Assembly: GCA_038087015.1 (NCBI GenBank)
Contig: JASBNA010000033.1
Span: 310,001-374,000 of the forward strand
DNA: 64,000 nucleotides
From: Cerrena zonata
Lineage: Eukaryota > Basidiomycota > Agaricomycetes > Polyporales > Cerrenaceae
Direction of reading: 5' to 3'
Part shown: piece by piece, positions 1 through 9,892 of the stretch
Layout of the letters: the number at the start of each line of letters is the position of its first letter
Numbering within the stretch: the first letter of the stretch is position 1
Notes under the pieces: generated by a model
What the model was told of the DNA's origin: nothing
Database searches by the model: none
What the model saw: only the letters and a program-made list of their open reading frames with translations
Position numbers and translations under genes: made by a program

Positions 1-2026
1 TAATAATTGTGGGTGAATATTAATAAGAAAGTTTAATTTTAAGAATAAGTTTTTATCGATATAGTTAAGACGAGAGTCTATTATCGATAACTGACGTTCT
101 TTCAAACCTCTTAGTACAGGAGCAGACTTTACATTTGAAAACTCGTCAGTGAGTGTGTTATACTTCAAATTCACTTCATCCTCAACTTGCTCAGTTGGAC
201 TCAAATCGAGATCACCACCTGTGATGATACGTTTAGACTCAACTGGTTTGAAAGTAATTTTATTTATATCTAGTGACTTCTCTGTAGAATCATCATTTGA
301 ATCTACCTTGATAGCAGGGACACCATTAGTAGCTTTCGAATCATTAGCGGAAGAATCAATAGTAAATATATGCTTGTTGGTATTTTCTGAATTTGAAGAA
401 GTTTTCAAAAGGGGTAGGTTAGGAGTCGAACGGGGACCCGTGGGAAGTTTCTTGAATATTTTGATTGGTGAATCATCGCTATTTGAATGTTTAGAAGCGT
501 CTACTTCTTCATCAGAAGACCAGGACGAAGAGGATATATTCGCACCATAGAGTTTTTTCTTAACTTTGTCACTTAAAGTTTTCTTTTTACCGGTATTATT
601 AGACTTTGATCTTGATAATTGAAATATTCGGCTTTTATCACTACTTGAAGACTGAATACTTGACAGTCGTCTTTCCTTGATCTTTTTGCCTTTTTCACTA
701 TCAAATTGGGAACCTGGTTGGGAAATCGAATTTAAGGACTCAGAATCATCGGGCAGGTCTTCTTTAAATAGCTTTGTCATGTAATCGATCTCTCCTTCTT
801 GGTTTATTTTTCTTTAGCGAGGAGGAATATGAGGCAGGTGAAGGATACCATAATTCACCATTTGGTTTTTTCAACTCATTCCAGTGTTCAGTTCTCCAAG
901 ACTTGTCGAAAACGAATTCTGATAATTCAATTGCCCATAACATGTGCCAATTTTTTTTATGTTCACCACTATTTTTCGAACTAAAGACGTTACAAGCGAG
1001 CGGTAAAGTCTTTATACTTAATGGTCTTATTGATTCTTTATGCTTAGCCCTAATTTTTCGATTCCTGATCACTTGCAAAGGGTTATAGACTCCTTCAATT
1101 CCAGAATGTATGCTATCCTCTTGATGTAGTTTACCCCAATCATAAATTCTTTGAATATACATGTATTTTAAGCCGATTGAGGATTTGACTTTTTCAGCAC
1201 GGATAATGGTATCTCTTGAGATCACGACATTTGAAGAGGAGTCTCTACTACCTCTCTCAATTTTGCTGATATTGTTTATATAGGAAGTGTCTTCGAGGGG
1301 ATCGACAATATTATGCTCAGCCCGTAAAACACGCCTTGTATCGAGAAATAATGAAGTCAAATGTTTAGCCAGTAAGATTTGGTCTTCATCAGTTTCGATA
1401 TTAGGAGACTTGTTGCTTGATTTTGAAATTGGGTCAGAGGAAGTAGGTACTATATCGTTATCATGATTTGCTTCACCGCCCGGAGGAGTAACCAATATAT
1501 TGGAAGGGACGTCTTTTGATGTTTGAACATCTCCTTCTTTGATGCCTTGACTTAATTCTTTATTACCTGATGGCACCCGATCCGGATTTTCCTCTTTAAT
1601 TTCATCCAAGGAAATATCGAATTCAAACCCATCAACTTTTGGTCTCTGGGACTGCAAGACTTTCCTGTAATGAGAATGGGGTTGTTTCCTTGTATTATCA
1701 GACATTGTATTGGTGGGGGAAGGTTGGGGGTGATCCGATTTGGCCTGAGTATAATGATTGGGGTTATTTTCGTATTTTGAATCCTCGTCAGATAAATTAT
1801 TGAATTCTGATAGTATGGGAATACCAGGACTTGACGAGCCCGAATTGGTACCATTGGATATCTTCAAAGCTGCCAAAGGCAGCAGGGAAGTTTTTGAAGA
1901 TGCCGAAGCAGCCTTGGCAGGAGTCATCAATTGTTTTTGACCTAAATCATCAAAAGGCATACTTGAATTCGTACCAGGAGATATTAGTCGCGAATTTGGG
2001 GATCTTGGGGTTTTAGACGGCGACAT
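1..2026 (-). CDS. MTC4: Mtc4-like protein, 3' end beyond the window, one frameshift
   Basis: The start is the ATG at 2026. The first frame runs 420 residues to a stop at 764. A second frame is open from about 808 down to base 1 and continues the protein beyond the window. The N-terminal 200 residues are Ser/Pro/Asn-rich and look disordered. The conserved part follows (about residues 220-405): a YIQRIYDWG segment, GVYNPLQVIRNRKIR and, near the break, WRTEHWNELKKPNGELWYP. I associate this combination with fungal Mtc4 (maintenance of telomere capping 4), a poorly understood protein linked in Saccharomyces to growth under cold or pressure. The family call is from memory and moderate. The frame change needs one base removed between about 766 and 808, for example in AAAAA or GG, so I read one broken or mis-sequenced gene, not two. 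It is divergent from the thioredoxin-like gene at 2495. Confidence 0.55.
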
Positions 2027-2494
2027 TGGTGGTTTATAGAAGTTGCATTGGTCAGTAAGGGTTCAAGCAAGGCTGACTTTGATAATATTTGAAAATCAAC
2101 TTTAAAAAAAGCAATGAACAAGACTAAATTGAGTTGACAAGGTAATGATCTCAACTGAGATGCGGATATATGTCTGCTTTTCAAACCAAGGCAAATACGC
2201 TTTTCTCTCTTTCCAAAGCAGTTGATCAGCTTTAAGTAACAAACTTAACGGAAAAGCCAAAGATGGATATAAAAGAATTTATAAATCAGAGGGTAACAAC
2301 CTGAGATTTAGTCAATAGAGTTGTTTTCTTACAAAAATGTTCCTATTGTACTTTTTACATTTTGAGTGAAAAAAAGTACATTGTTAAGGAAAAAGCGCAA
2401 GGATTAGTTGGATTCATTTTTTTTTTTTTTTCGTTCTTTGGTTTCTCTAGTAAACTATCTGTTGCCACCATTGAACCACCAGAGCTTAACTAAG
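2027..2494. promoter_or_regulatory. Divergent promoter, MTC4-like / TXNL1-like
   Basis: This 468-bp region separates two outward-facing genes. A TATAAAAG box lies at 2268-2275, about 220 bp before the rightward ATG. A run of T just upstream of that ATG could be translated as a short extension, but it has no ATG of its own, so the start at 2495 is preferred. No other clear element was seen. Confidence 0.5.
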
Positions 2495-3499
2495 ATGAGT
2501 AAAGAGATTCAATTTGTTAAGAATGATTGGGAGAAGTATTTGTCACACAATAAGTACTTGGTAGCCAATTACACTGCAGGCTGGTGTGGACCATGTCAAG
2601 CGATCAAACCAATTGTTGATCAATTGTATAATGATCCCGACCGCAAATACGCCAAAATTGAATTTGTTAGAGTGGATTTGGATAAAGAAAGGGAATTGGC
2701 CGCTAGATATCAAGTAAGCAGTATTCCTACTTTTATATTTTTGGTGAATGGTGAGGAAACTAAACGTATCCAGGGAGCCAATGTTCCAGAATTGACCAAA
2801 CTGTTGGATCAATTCAGTGAGCTTGCCAACAACGATGCCGACGCTAAGGTAAGACAGGGGAATGGCTCCAACGAGGGTGGGGCTGACATTACCAAGAGTG
2901 TGATTTACAAAGATATTTCGTCGTATATACCCAAGGGATATGAAATATTGAATGATTACTTATATTCGGGCCAATTCGAATCCTTGAATACAGTCCCGTT
3001 ATACAAGAATGAAGAACTGGACGTGAAAAACGTTTTCAGAATAAACGAACCCCAACCAAGTACAGTATACTCTGATTCTGACTCTCAATTGCTATTCTAC
3101 ATACCATTCACTCACATCACCAAGGTCTACTCGGTGCTATTATCGTTCAAGAAGCCAGAATCTTACAAGCACGAAGAATCCATGGAACTTGACGAAGAGG
3201 ACTTGCAAAACGAGACCCAGGTCCCAAACTTGTTGAAAGTCTGGCCAAATCATAATAACATCATCTCCTTTGATGACGCAAACGATTCGAACGCCCCTCA
3301 CATTGAAGAAATCACCGTTGCTGATCAAGACTCGGAAACAATCTGGTACGAAGCCAAATTGAAGTTTGTTCGTTTCCAAAAAGTGCAAAGCTTGAATCTC
3401 TTCATCGACGGAGAAGACCAAGACTACCACACCTTATTGGACAAGGTGGTCATCATCGGGGTCAATGGCGAGTCTAAAGACCAGGGCAAGCTCGAGTAG
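2495..3499 (+). CDS. Thioredoxin/PITH-domain protein (TXNL1/Txl1 type)
   Basis: 334 residues from the ATG at 2495; the open frame extends 29 codons upstream but without an ATG. Residues 1-105 form a thioredoxin fold with the active site WCGPC and the cis-proline segment SSIPTF. A short acidic/Gly linker follows, then a PITH domain (about 135-330) with the LLFYIPFTHITKVYSV strand and VVIIGVNG near the end. Human TXNL1 and fission yeast Txl1 have this architecture and bind the 26S proteasome, coupling a redox-active thioredoxin to it. Saccharomyces cerevisiae has no clear counterpart to my knowledge. The predicted site of action is cytosol and nucleus. The CGPC motif is intact, so redox activity is expected. 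The family assignment is firm; proteasome binding is inferred from relatives. Confidence 0.85.
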   Translation: MSKEIQFVKNDWEKYLSHNKYLVANYTAGWCGPCQAIKPIVDQLYNDPDRKYAKIEFVRVDLDKERELAARYQVSSIPTFIFLVNGEETKRIQGANVPELTKLLDQFSELANNDADAKVRQGNGSNEGGADITKSVIYKDISSYIPKGYEILNDYLYSGQFESLNTVPLYKNEELDVKNVFRINEPQPSTVYSDSDSQLLFYIPFTHITKVYSVLLSFKKPESYKHEESMELDEEDLQNETQVPNLLKVWPNHNNIISFDDANDSNAPHIEEITVADQDSETIWYEAKLKFVRFQKVQSLNLFIDGEDQDYHTLLDKVVIIGVNGESKDQGKLE

Positions 3500-3528
3500 A
3501 CTACTGGTTTATCCTAAAGCATATACAT

Positions 3529-3540
3529 ACACCCGTACAC
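3529..3540 (+). promoter_or_regulatory. Rap1-like motif upstream of MDM38
   Basis: ACACCCGTACAC fits the Saccharomyces Rap1 consensus (ACACCCRYACAY). It sits 30 bp after the TXNL1-like stop and about 500 bp before the MDM38 ATG. It is one of about ten such sites in the window; binding is not demonstrated. Confidence 0.4.
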
Positions 3541-3737
3541 CGCGAAAAAACCGAAATACAACTACAATGCCTCTTGCACGCTTCACTTCCCTCTGGCCTA
3601 CCGGCACTGGCAGTGTTAATTGCAGTCTATAAGTATGTAAATACGTAACAATTTGATATATATCGTTTATATGATATGTTTTCTGTTGGATCCCTGGATA
3701 ATGTTTTTTCCATTTTATTCTCTCACCTCCATATTCA

Positions 3738-3756
3738 TTTTTTTTTTTTTTTCAGT

Positions 3757-3801
<45 letters not shown>
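3738..3801. repeat. Long poly(T) tracts (T15 and T44)
   Basis: T15 at 3738-3752 is followed after five bases by an unbroken T44 at 3758-3801. The tracts lie in the TXNL1-like/MDM38 intergenic region, about 240 bp before the MDM38 ATG. Such tracts exclude nucleosomes in yeast promoters. The exact length is likely unreliable in any assembly. Confidence 0.85.
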
Positions 3802-3802
<1 letters not shown>

Positions 3803-4041
3803 ATTTTTTAGCGATATTTTTTTTTGCCTGCTTTTCCTTGTAGTCTTTTTGGCTGGATTACTTCTTTTCCTCTCTTTTTTTTCAGTCTTTCGACTTTCTA
3901 TTAAGACTAAGAGCTTTTATAATCATTCTTTGGTGGTATAAGCTGAGATTCGTTGATCCGTTCATTGCAATTATATATTTTTTTGCTTTATTACTGTTGA
4001 ATTTGTAATTTTGCCTCCTAATATATTTTGGTGTCTTTCCA

Positions 4042-5580
4042 ATGAGCTCGCCAGTATTATTGAAAAATTCCATCGGTCGCTTGTCTTCTGACCCACTATT
4101 GCTCCGAGCTTTAGGTCTACATTCACTTTCCAGCATTCGATTGTATTCTTCCCGTTGCAATTATCCATTAACTCCGGGCTTACATCATAATTTGAATTCG
4201 AAAACTGTTAATTTACCGTTAATAGCGTCTTTTATAAGATATAATTCGTCAACTTCTTCTAAAAATCCAATAAAGAATAACGAGGACCAAATAAAGAATG
4301 CTGAGTTAATAAAGAGAGACCCTACGTCTGGACAACCAGCAAAACCCGAATCGAATCAAGCTTTAGTTAGTCCATCCACTAACCCCGAAGATTCTTCTAA
4401 TACAGCAGTGGAAGAAACTGAAAAGAAAAAAACTATTTGGGAAAAGGTTAAGCATGAAGCTCAACATTATTGGAGTGGTACTAAATTATTAGGTTATGAA
4501 ATAAAAGTTTCTACTAAATTATTATTCAAAGTAGCTGCTGGTTATGGTTTATCAAGAAGAGAAACTGCTCAATTAGGTAGAACCATTGTTGATGTTATTA
4601 GATTAGTACCATTTTCAATGTTTATTTTGGTTCCATTTGCTGAATTATTATTACCAATTGCCCTTAAACTCTTTCCTAATTTATTACCATCAACTTATGA
4701 ATCGAAATCCGATCGTAAAGCTAAAAGGGCTAAATTATCGAAAACAAGAGTTTCAACTTCGGATTATATAAAGAAAACTATGGAAGAAAGTGGTTTGAAA
4801 TTATCTAAAAAAATTACTGAACAAGAAAGAGAAGCTTTTGTCTCATTCTTCCATACTATTTCAATGGGTAAAAGTCCAACAAATGAACATTTAATCCAAG
4901 TTGCAAGATTATTTAAAAATGATCAAGTTTTAGATAATTTATCAAGACCTCAATTAGTGGCAATGGCTAAATATATGTCTTTAAGACCTTTTGGTAGTGA
5001 TTCGATTTTACGTTATCAAATTAGACATCGTTTATTAACTATTATCAAAGATGATAAAGCAATTGATTATGAAGGGGTTGAATCTTTAACTGTTCCAGAA
5101 TTACAAATGGCTTGTCTGCAAAGAGGTATCAAATCTATCGATGTTTCTCCTGGTAGATTAAGAGAAGACTTAGCTACTTGGTTAGATTTGAGATTAAGAC
5201 AAAAAATCCCTTCTACTTTATTAATTTTAGCATCTACTTATACTTATGGTGATCATGGTCGTACCATCGAAACTTATTATGATGCTTTATTGGCAGTATT
5301 ATCTTCCATTCCTGATGAAGTTTATAATGTTGCTAAATTAGAATTATCTGATGATTCTAAATTGAAATTGAATATCTTGAAGGAACAAGAAGAATTGATT
5401 AATGAAGAAAACTACAGAGAAAAAGATACTGTTAATAAAGTCAGAGATGAAATTAACTTGGATGAATATGAAGACACTGCCAGTGAAGGTATGAAGATTG
5501 AGTACGAAGATGATAAATCCGAAACCAAAAATGTTAAAAAAACTGAAGGTGTAAAACAAAATGAAAAAAAAGAAAAATGA
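4042..5580 (+). CDS. MDM38: Mdm38, mitochondrial LETM1-family K+/H+ exchange and ribosome-binding protein
   Basis: 512 residues. The N-terminus (about 1-70) is Ser/Arg/Leu-rich with few acids, as expected for a mitochondrial presequence. The LETM1 region begins near residue 135 (IWEKVKHEAQHYWSGTKLLG), has one membrane segment around 185-210 (IRLVPFSMFILVPFAELLLPIAL) and continues as the ribosome-binding-like domain with LSRPQLVAMAKYM and PGRLREDLATWLDLRL. The last 60 residues are a charged, coiled-coil-like tail. Mdm38/LETM1 proteins sit in the inner membrane, support K+/H+ exchange and help membrane insertion of mitochondrially made proteins. S. cerevisiae has the paralogues Mdm38 and Ylh47; length and sequence fit Mdm38 best. 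It converges on DUT1. Another K+/H+ exchange-related gene lies at 39888. Confidence 0.88.
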   Translation: MSSPVLLKNSIGRLSSDPLLLRALGLHSLSSIRLYSSRCNYPLTPGLHHNLNSKTVNLPLIASFIRYNSSTSSKNPIKNNEDQIKNAELIKRDPTSGQPAKPESNQALVSPSTNPEDSSNTAVEETEKKKTIWEKVKHEAQHYWSGTKLLGYEIKVSTKLLFKVAAGYGLSRRETAQLGRTIVDVIRLVPFSMFILVPFAELLLPIALKLFPNLLPSTYESKSDRKAKRAKLSKTRVSTSDYIKKTMEESGLKLSKKITEQEREAFVSFFHTISMGKSPTNEHLIQVARLFKNDQVLDNLSRPQLVAMAKYMSLRPFGSDSILRYQIRHRLLTIIKDDKAIDYEGVESLTVPELQMACLQRGIKSIDVSPGRLREDLATWLDLRLRQKIPSTLLILASTYTYGDHGRTIETYYDALLAVLSSIPDEVYNVAKLELSDDSKLKLNILKEQEELINEENYREKDTVNKVRDEINLDEYEDTASEGMKIEYEDDKSETKNVKKTEGVKQNEKKEK

Positions 5581-5981
5581 TTTCACAACCAAAATAGCTG
5601 AATACTGATTAGTTTATAATTCAGGATGCTTTCTGTTGCAGTTGGGTGATTTCTGATATAAAACCAATAAAACTTTAGAAAAAAAAAATGAAAATTTTTT
5701 AAAAAACAAAAAAAATAACACCTAAAACGATACTTCATTGTCATTATCGATTCTTACCAATATATTTATTTATCACATTATATTCGCTTTTATGAGTTTC
5801 TGCTTTTTAGCTATTCTATTACTTCTTCATTGATTGTAAAAATCGAAAACAAAAAATAAAACGATTATATAATCTCTTTGTATATACATTCATCCTCTTG
5901 AAATCTACATTCATCATGATTAATTTTTGATATTATCTTAAAATTCTCTATTATACATTTATTTAAATAAGTTTGCACTTA
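5581..5981. other. Intergenic, convergent MDM38/DUT1 3' ends
   Basis: AT-rich spacer of 401 bp between two convergent genes, with several A/T runs suitable for 3'-end formation on both strands. No coding or structured element was seen. Confidence 0.6.
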
Positions 5982-6464
5982 TTAGTTAGTACCAGTTGAA
6001 CCAAACCCACCGGCTCCTCTTTCGGTATTAGTTAACTCTTCAGCACTGATTTCTTTGATATCAGCATTGACGATTCTTTCTAAGACCAATTGGGCAATTC
6101 TGTCACCCTTTTTAATTTCAAAGTCTTTTTTACCATGGTTAAATAAAACAACTTTAACTTCACCTCTATAATCAGCGTCGATAACACCAGCACCAGTTGA
6201 AATACCGTGTTTAACGGCTAATCCTGATCTTGGGGCAACTCTCCCATAAGTACCAACTGGAACAATTATACTGACATCAGTGGCAACAAGACCTTGGCCT
6301 TGAGCTGGAATAACAGCTTCTTCTGATGAATATAAATCATACCCAGCAGCTAATGCTGAACCTTTGGTTGGTAAAGTAGCTTTTTCAGAACGCAAAAACA
6401 CTTTCAAGTCTTGAGCATCAGTTTCAATCTTGGTTTTCTTAAGGGTTCTTTCGTCAGCAGTCAT
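5982..6464 (-). CDS. DUT1: dUTP pyrophosphatase (dUTPase)
   Basis: 160 residues, typical of trimeric dUTPases. All five family motifs are present in order: AAGYDLYS (about 40), RSGLAVKHG (79-87), [13 protein letters not shown] with the catalytic Asp (91-103), [10 protein letters not shown] (119-128) and the C-terminal [10 protein letters not shown] arm. The enzyme hydrolyses dUTP to dUMP and pyrophosphate, keeping uracil out of DNA and feeding dTMP synthesis. An ACGCGT box 82 bp upstream fits G1/S control by MBF, as known for yeast DNA-synthesis genes. The lack of a presequence suggests nucleus and cytosol. Confidence 0.95.
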   Translation of the reverse strand: MTADERTLKKTKIETDAQDLKVFLRSEKATLPTKGSALAAGYDLYSSEEAVIPAQGQGLVATDVSIIVPVGTYGRVAPRSGLAVKHGISTGAGVIDADYRGEVKVVLFNHGKKDFEIKKGDRIAQLVLERIVNADIKEISAEELTNTERGAGGFGSTGTN

Positions 6465-6545
6465 GGTAAGTAATAATTCGGTTTAGTAATTCAACTAAAA
6501 GCTGAAAAGAAAAGCAGCTAGTTTTGAAAAATTAAGATATACCGT

Positions 6546-6551
6546 ACGCGT
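6546..6551. promoter_or_regulatory. MluI cell-cycle box (MCB) upstream of DUT1
   Basis: ACGCGT, the palindromic core bound by MBF (Mbp1/Swi6-type factors), lies 82 bp before the DUT1 ATG. A further CCGCGT-like sequence lies near 6597. The position and the gene's role in S phase make this a credible G1/S element. Confidence 0.7.
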
Positions 6552-6715
6552 TTGGGAAGTGAAAAAAAAAAAAAATCTGGAAAATGCTACCACACTCCGC
6601 GTTTTGTGTGAAATATCAGTTCCAATAGTTTTTGCATCAAAACTTAAAGTTTTACAGTCAAAGCCTACATAGGAAAGAAATGAAAAGTGCTGCTATTAAT
6701 AAGTGTATGCTAAGG

Positions 6716-7663
6716 TTAACTGAGAAATGCATCGTTACTGAGGGATTCGTATAGTTTTACTCGCAATACTAGAGGTATGCCATTCTGATCTTCGAAAATG
6801 TTGAAATCGGTATTGGACAACTTTAAACATTCGTCCTGGCTTCTGACAATGTCAACCTCTTCTTCGTTAAGTCTGCGATCTTTGAAAAAGATGGTTGATT
6901 GGCGGTAAAGGCTTTGGAACATGGTCAATTGAATGAATAAAATAACCAAATCACTAACTATCAAAGCCGGTAAACCAAGCACACATAATTTATACCAGAT
7001 ATTTGATTCTGGATTATAATTCTGCGGCACTGATTCGCTGATAAATGAGACAAACCACCAGGTACCATTCTCTATTTTCTTTAAGTTTCCCGAATCTGCA
7101 ACCAGTATCATCCAGCCAGCTACAAAAAAAATATGGAAAACAGTAGTGATAATAAACTTCCAGTATATGATTTTACAAGTACCTCTTAGTAGTTGTGAGA
7201 TTATCTGATCCTTAGTTGGTCTAGCGACACCATTCACAATAACTTCTTCATTCCGATGGTCTCTAGTCATATGGTCAATGGCACTAGCCAACCCCAATCT
7301 TTCACTGTTGTTGACAAAATTTGGGCATAAGAGCTTTTGAACAATCAAGTGTAATACTATTGGAAACACACTTGCAGAGTGACAATATTTTATGAGTTGA
7401 TAACCGGCTATAATGATAACCAAGGTATCTAGTTGGTTTAATGCATGGTATTGATGTTTTGATTTTTGAATAAGATAATGTTTCTTTTCGAAACTTAGTG
7501 ATTGTTCATGATCTATGACTTTCTGTGCTGAAGTTTCAAAGAACTGGGGATCCTGTCCCTGTATATTTGATTCATGTGGTGGCGAGTAATGACTCGATGA
7601 CTCCGTGGGCCGGGGAGGACTACTTGGAAATCCTCCTGGCATTGAAAAAAAGCTTGAACTCAT
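6716..7663 (-). CDS. DUF1746-type membrane protein, possible Dsc E3 ligase subunit
   Basis: 315 residues. A Pro/Ser-rich N-terminus (1-55) precedes a segment HALNQLDTLVIIIAGYQLI with the Leu-Asp plus hydrophobic pattern that I associate with fungal DUF1746 domains. Hydrophobic segments occur near residues 80-112, 170-192 and 225-250, suggesting three to four membrane spans, with a short acidic cytosolic tail. In fission yeast a DUF1746 protein (Dsc4, as I recall) belongs to the Golgi Dsc ubiquitin ligase that activates SREBP. The same role here is inference only. It is downstream of TIF1 in the same direction and upstream of DUT1 in the same direction, each with its own spacer. Confidence 0.5.
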   Translation of the reverse strand: MSSSFFSMPGGFPSSPPRPTESSSHYSPPHESNIQGQDPQFFETSAQKVIDHEQSLSFEKKHYLIQKSKHQYHALNQLDTLVIIIAGYQLIKYCHSASVFPIVLHLIVQKLLCPNFVNNSERLGLASAIDHMTRDHRNEEVIVNGVARPTKDQIISQLLRGTCKIIYWKFIITTVFHIFFVAGWMILVADSGNLKKIENGTWWFVSFISESVPQNYNPESNIWYKLCVLGLPALIVSDLVILFIQLTMFQSLYRQSTIFFKDRRLNEEEVDIVRSQDECLKLSNTDFNIFEDQNGIPLVLRVKLYESLSNDAFLS

Positions 7664-8120
7664 GAAAGAAAGATTCTACCAATAGTTTGTATAAGAAAGT
7701 CGGTTACAATTAAAAGATCAAAATTGATATGTTTTATTACTCCTGAGAATACGTTTTTACACACTTGCACTTTTAGCGTTAATTAGGCCCGGACACCACG
7801 GTTATAATAATAGAAGTATCAAAAGCATATAAAGTAGCTACGGAAGGAATAGTTTATAATGATGAAATTAATATATTCAAAAAAAATGAAATTAGAATTT
7901 ACAACAAAGAACGACCATGAATCATTCTTAATTTATAAAAAGAAGACTGAATTTAAAGAAAAAATCCTAGCAATCTGTTTTAAATATATATAAAAGAAAA
8001 GAAAACAATTTTAAGCTTGATTAGATTTTTCCCATGCCAAATTAATCAAAGATATAGTAAGAAGAACGGAAAAAAAAAAAAAAAACAAAAGTAGTGAAAT
8101 TTTTTTTTTGATTCGTTAAC
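7664..8120. other. Intergenic, TIF1 3' end and promoter of the DUF1746 gene
   Basis: 457 bp, AT-rich with several A-runs and an A15 stretch near 8070. It should contain the TIF1 terminator and the promoter of the leftward DUF1746 gene. No recognisable factor site was seen. Confidence 0.5.
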
Positions 8121-9314
8121 CTAACTTAATAAAGCACCAATGTCAGCTGGCATTTCTTCAATTTGAGTAGAGTAGAATTTTTCAATTTCTCTCATCATGA
8201 CAACATCTTTATCGGTAACAAAGTTGATGGCAACACCTTTTCTACCGAAACGACCACCTCTACCAATTCTGTGAATGTAGTTTTCTTTGTTGGCTGGTAA
8301 ATCGTAGTTAATAACCAAGGAAACTTGTTGGACATCAATACCTCTAGCTAATAAATCGGTAGAGATTAAGATACGAGAAGAACCGGATCTGAATTCATTC
8401 ATAATGGTATCTCTTTCGGATTGAGGTAAATCAGCATGAATAGCAGAAACGGTGAAACTTTGTTCTTTCAATTTGGTGGTTAACATTTCAACCTTAGATC
8501 TAGTGTTACAGAAGATAACGGCTTGAGTAACAGAGATAGAATCATATAAATCAACCAAACAATCGAATTTATATTCTTCTTCTTCGACATTAACGTAAAA
8601 TTGTTTAATACCTTCTAAAGTTAATTCATCTTTTTTAACTAAGATACGGACTGGGTTTTGCATGAATTTGGTGGTAACTTCCAAGACATCTTGAGGCATA
8701 GTAGCAGATAATAAGACAACTTGGGTAGTGGTTGGTAATAATTTGAAAATGTTGTAAATTTGTTCTTTGAAACCAGAAGATAACATTTCATCGGCTTCAT
8801 CTAAAATGAACATTTTAATTTTAGAAGTTCTTAAAACACCACGTTCAACCATATCTAAAACTCTACCTGGAGTACCAACAACAACTTGAACACCGGATTT
8901 GAAAGCTTCAACATCATCTAAAGTGGAAGTACCACCAATACAAGCATGAACAGAAACATTCAAGTATAAACCAATATGAGTAATGACATTTTGGATTTGT
9001 AAAGCCAATTCTCTAGTTGGAGCTAAAATTAAAGCTTGAGTGGATTTTTCATTTTCATCAATTCTTTGTAAAGCAGAAATGGTGAAAGTAGCAGTTTTAC
9101 CAGTACCGGATTGGGCTTGAGCTAAAACATCACGTCCTTCAGTGATTGGTAAAATGGCTCTTTGTTGAATAGCAGATGGAGTTTCGTAACCGTAACCAAA
9201 GATACCTCTAACGATATTTGGTTTCAAGTTTAAATCATCAAAAGAGTAAACAACATTGTCGTAGTTAGATTCAATCAAACCAGAATCGACTTCAGTAATA
9301 CCGTTGGAAGACAT
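8121..9314 (-). CDS. TIF1: eIF4A, DEAD-box translation initiation helicase
   Basis: 397 residues, the usual eIF4A length. The DEAD-box motifs appear in order: Q motif (SAIQQRAI), Walker [36 protein letters not shown] and [13 protein letters not shown]. eIF4A unwinds mRNA 5' leaders as part of eIF4F with eIF4E and eIF4G. Codon use is strongly biased (TTA/TTG, AGA, GGT, no CTG noticed), as expected of a highly expressed gene. The upstream region carries an RRPE-like element, CACGTG and a Rap1-like site. There is a single intact frame, and the assignment is certain at family level. Confidence 0.97.
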   Translation of the reverse strand: MSSNGITEVDSGLIESNYDNVVYSFDDLNLKPNIVRGIFGYGYETPSAIQQRAILPITEGRDVLAQAQSGTGKTATFTISALQRIDENEKSTQALILAPTRELALQIQNVITHIGLYLNVSVHACIGGTSTLDDVEAFKSGVQVVVGTPGRVLDMVERGVLRTSKIKMFILDEADEMLSSGFKEQIYNIFKLLPTTTQVVLLSATMPQDVLEVTTKFMQNPVRILVKKDELTLEGIKQFYVNVEEEEYKFDCLVDLYDSISVTQAVIFCNTRSKVEMLTTKLKEQSFTVSAIHADLPQSERDTIMNEFRSGSSRILISTDLLARGIDVQQVSLVINYDLPANKENYIHRIGRGGRFGRKGVAINFVTDKDVVMMREIEKFYSTQIEEMPADIGALLS

Positions 9315-9521
9315 ATTGTATTGATTATCAACAGCTAATATAAATTTATATAAAATTTAAAAGGAAAAAGGGTTGAACTTGATAGCAGATTGCTCTTATG
9401 TGTAATGATTTTACAAACTTTTTTTTTTTTTCCTCCTTCTTCCTCCCTATACTTACAAGGTCTTCCCTTCACTACAATTCTCATTTTTTTCCAATTTTTT
9501 TTTTTGTTTTTGGTGTGGGAC

Positions 9522-9640
9522 TGAAAAATTTTTATATGTAAATCAAGTAATGAGCGGCCGGGTAATCCCCGGAGCACGTGATAAGATCCGTACTTTTTTC
9601 TGGTAGTGCGCGGCCCGCTTTAGTTCGGCACCCGTACATC
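9522..9640 (-). promoter_or_regulatory. TIF1 promoter elements: RRPE-like, CACGTG, Rap1-like
   Basis: Upstream of the TIF1 ATG (9314) lie TGAAAAATTTTT (9522-9533, the ribosomal RNA processing element), CACGTG (9575-9580, a Cbf1/bHLH core) and CACCCGTACATC (9629-9640, Rap1-like). The combination suits a growth-regulated translation gene. The matches are seen; function is inferred from other yeasts. Confidence 0.55.
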
Positions 9641-9672
9641 CTCCTTTTCACCAGATAACCATTTTTACATTC

Positions 9673-9750
9673 TTATTGCCTTAAACTACTATCAATTGCC
9701 TTTAACTACCTTCAGTTACCTTGAATTACCATCAATTACGTTCTATTGCA
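9673..9750. repeat. Imperfect short tandem repeat (TCAATTACC/TTTAACTACC units)
   Basis: About seven degenerate 10-11 bp units built around AATTGCC, AACTACC, AGTTACC and AATTACC lie between the TIF1 promoter and the 3' end of the glycogenin gene. No coding potential was seen. Confidence 0.6.
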
Positions 9751-9892
9751 TTAGATTCATTATAATTGAGGGTGTCGAGCACGAGTTTTGTAGCTAAGTG
9801 GTTAGGTTAAGGCGTAAGGATGGCTGCTAAAAGCTTACGGTAGGTATAAATAAACTTTTATTATAAAGGGCATAGAGAAAAGCAGAGATACC

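Noticed and set aside
9785..9845. tRNA-Ser-like sequence (AAGTGGTTAGGTTAAGGCG then CTGCTAA)
   Set aside because: It resembles a D-arm and anticodon loop, but no acceptor pairing, anticodon stem or T-arm (GGTTCGAATCC type) follows. At best a relic.
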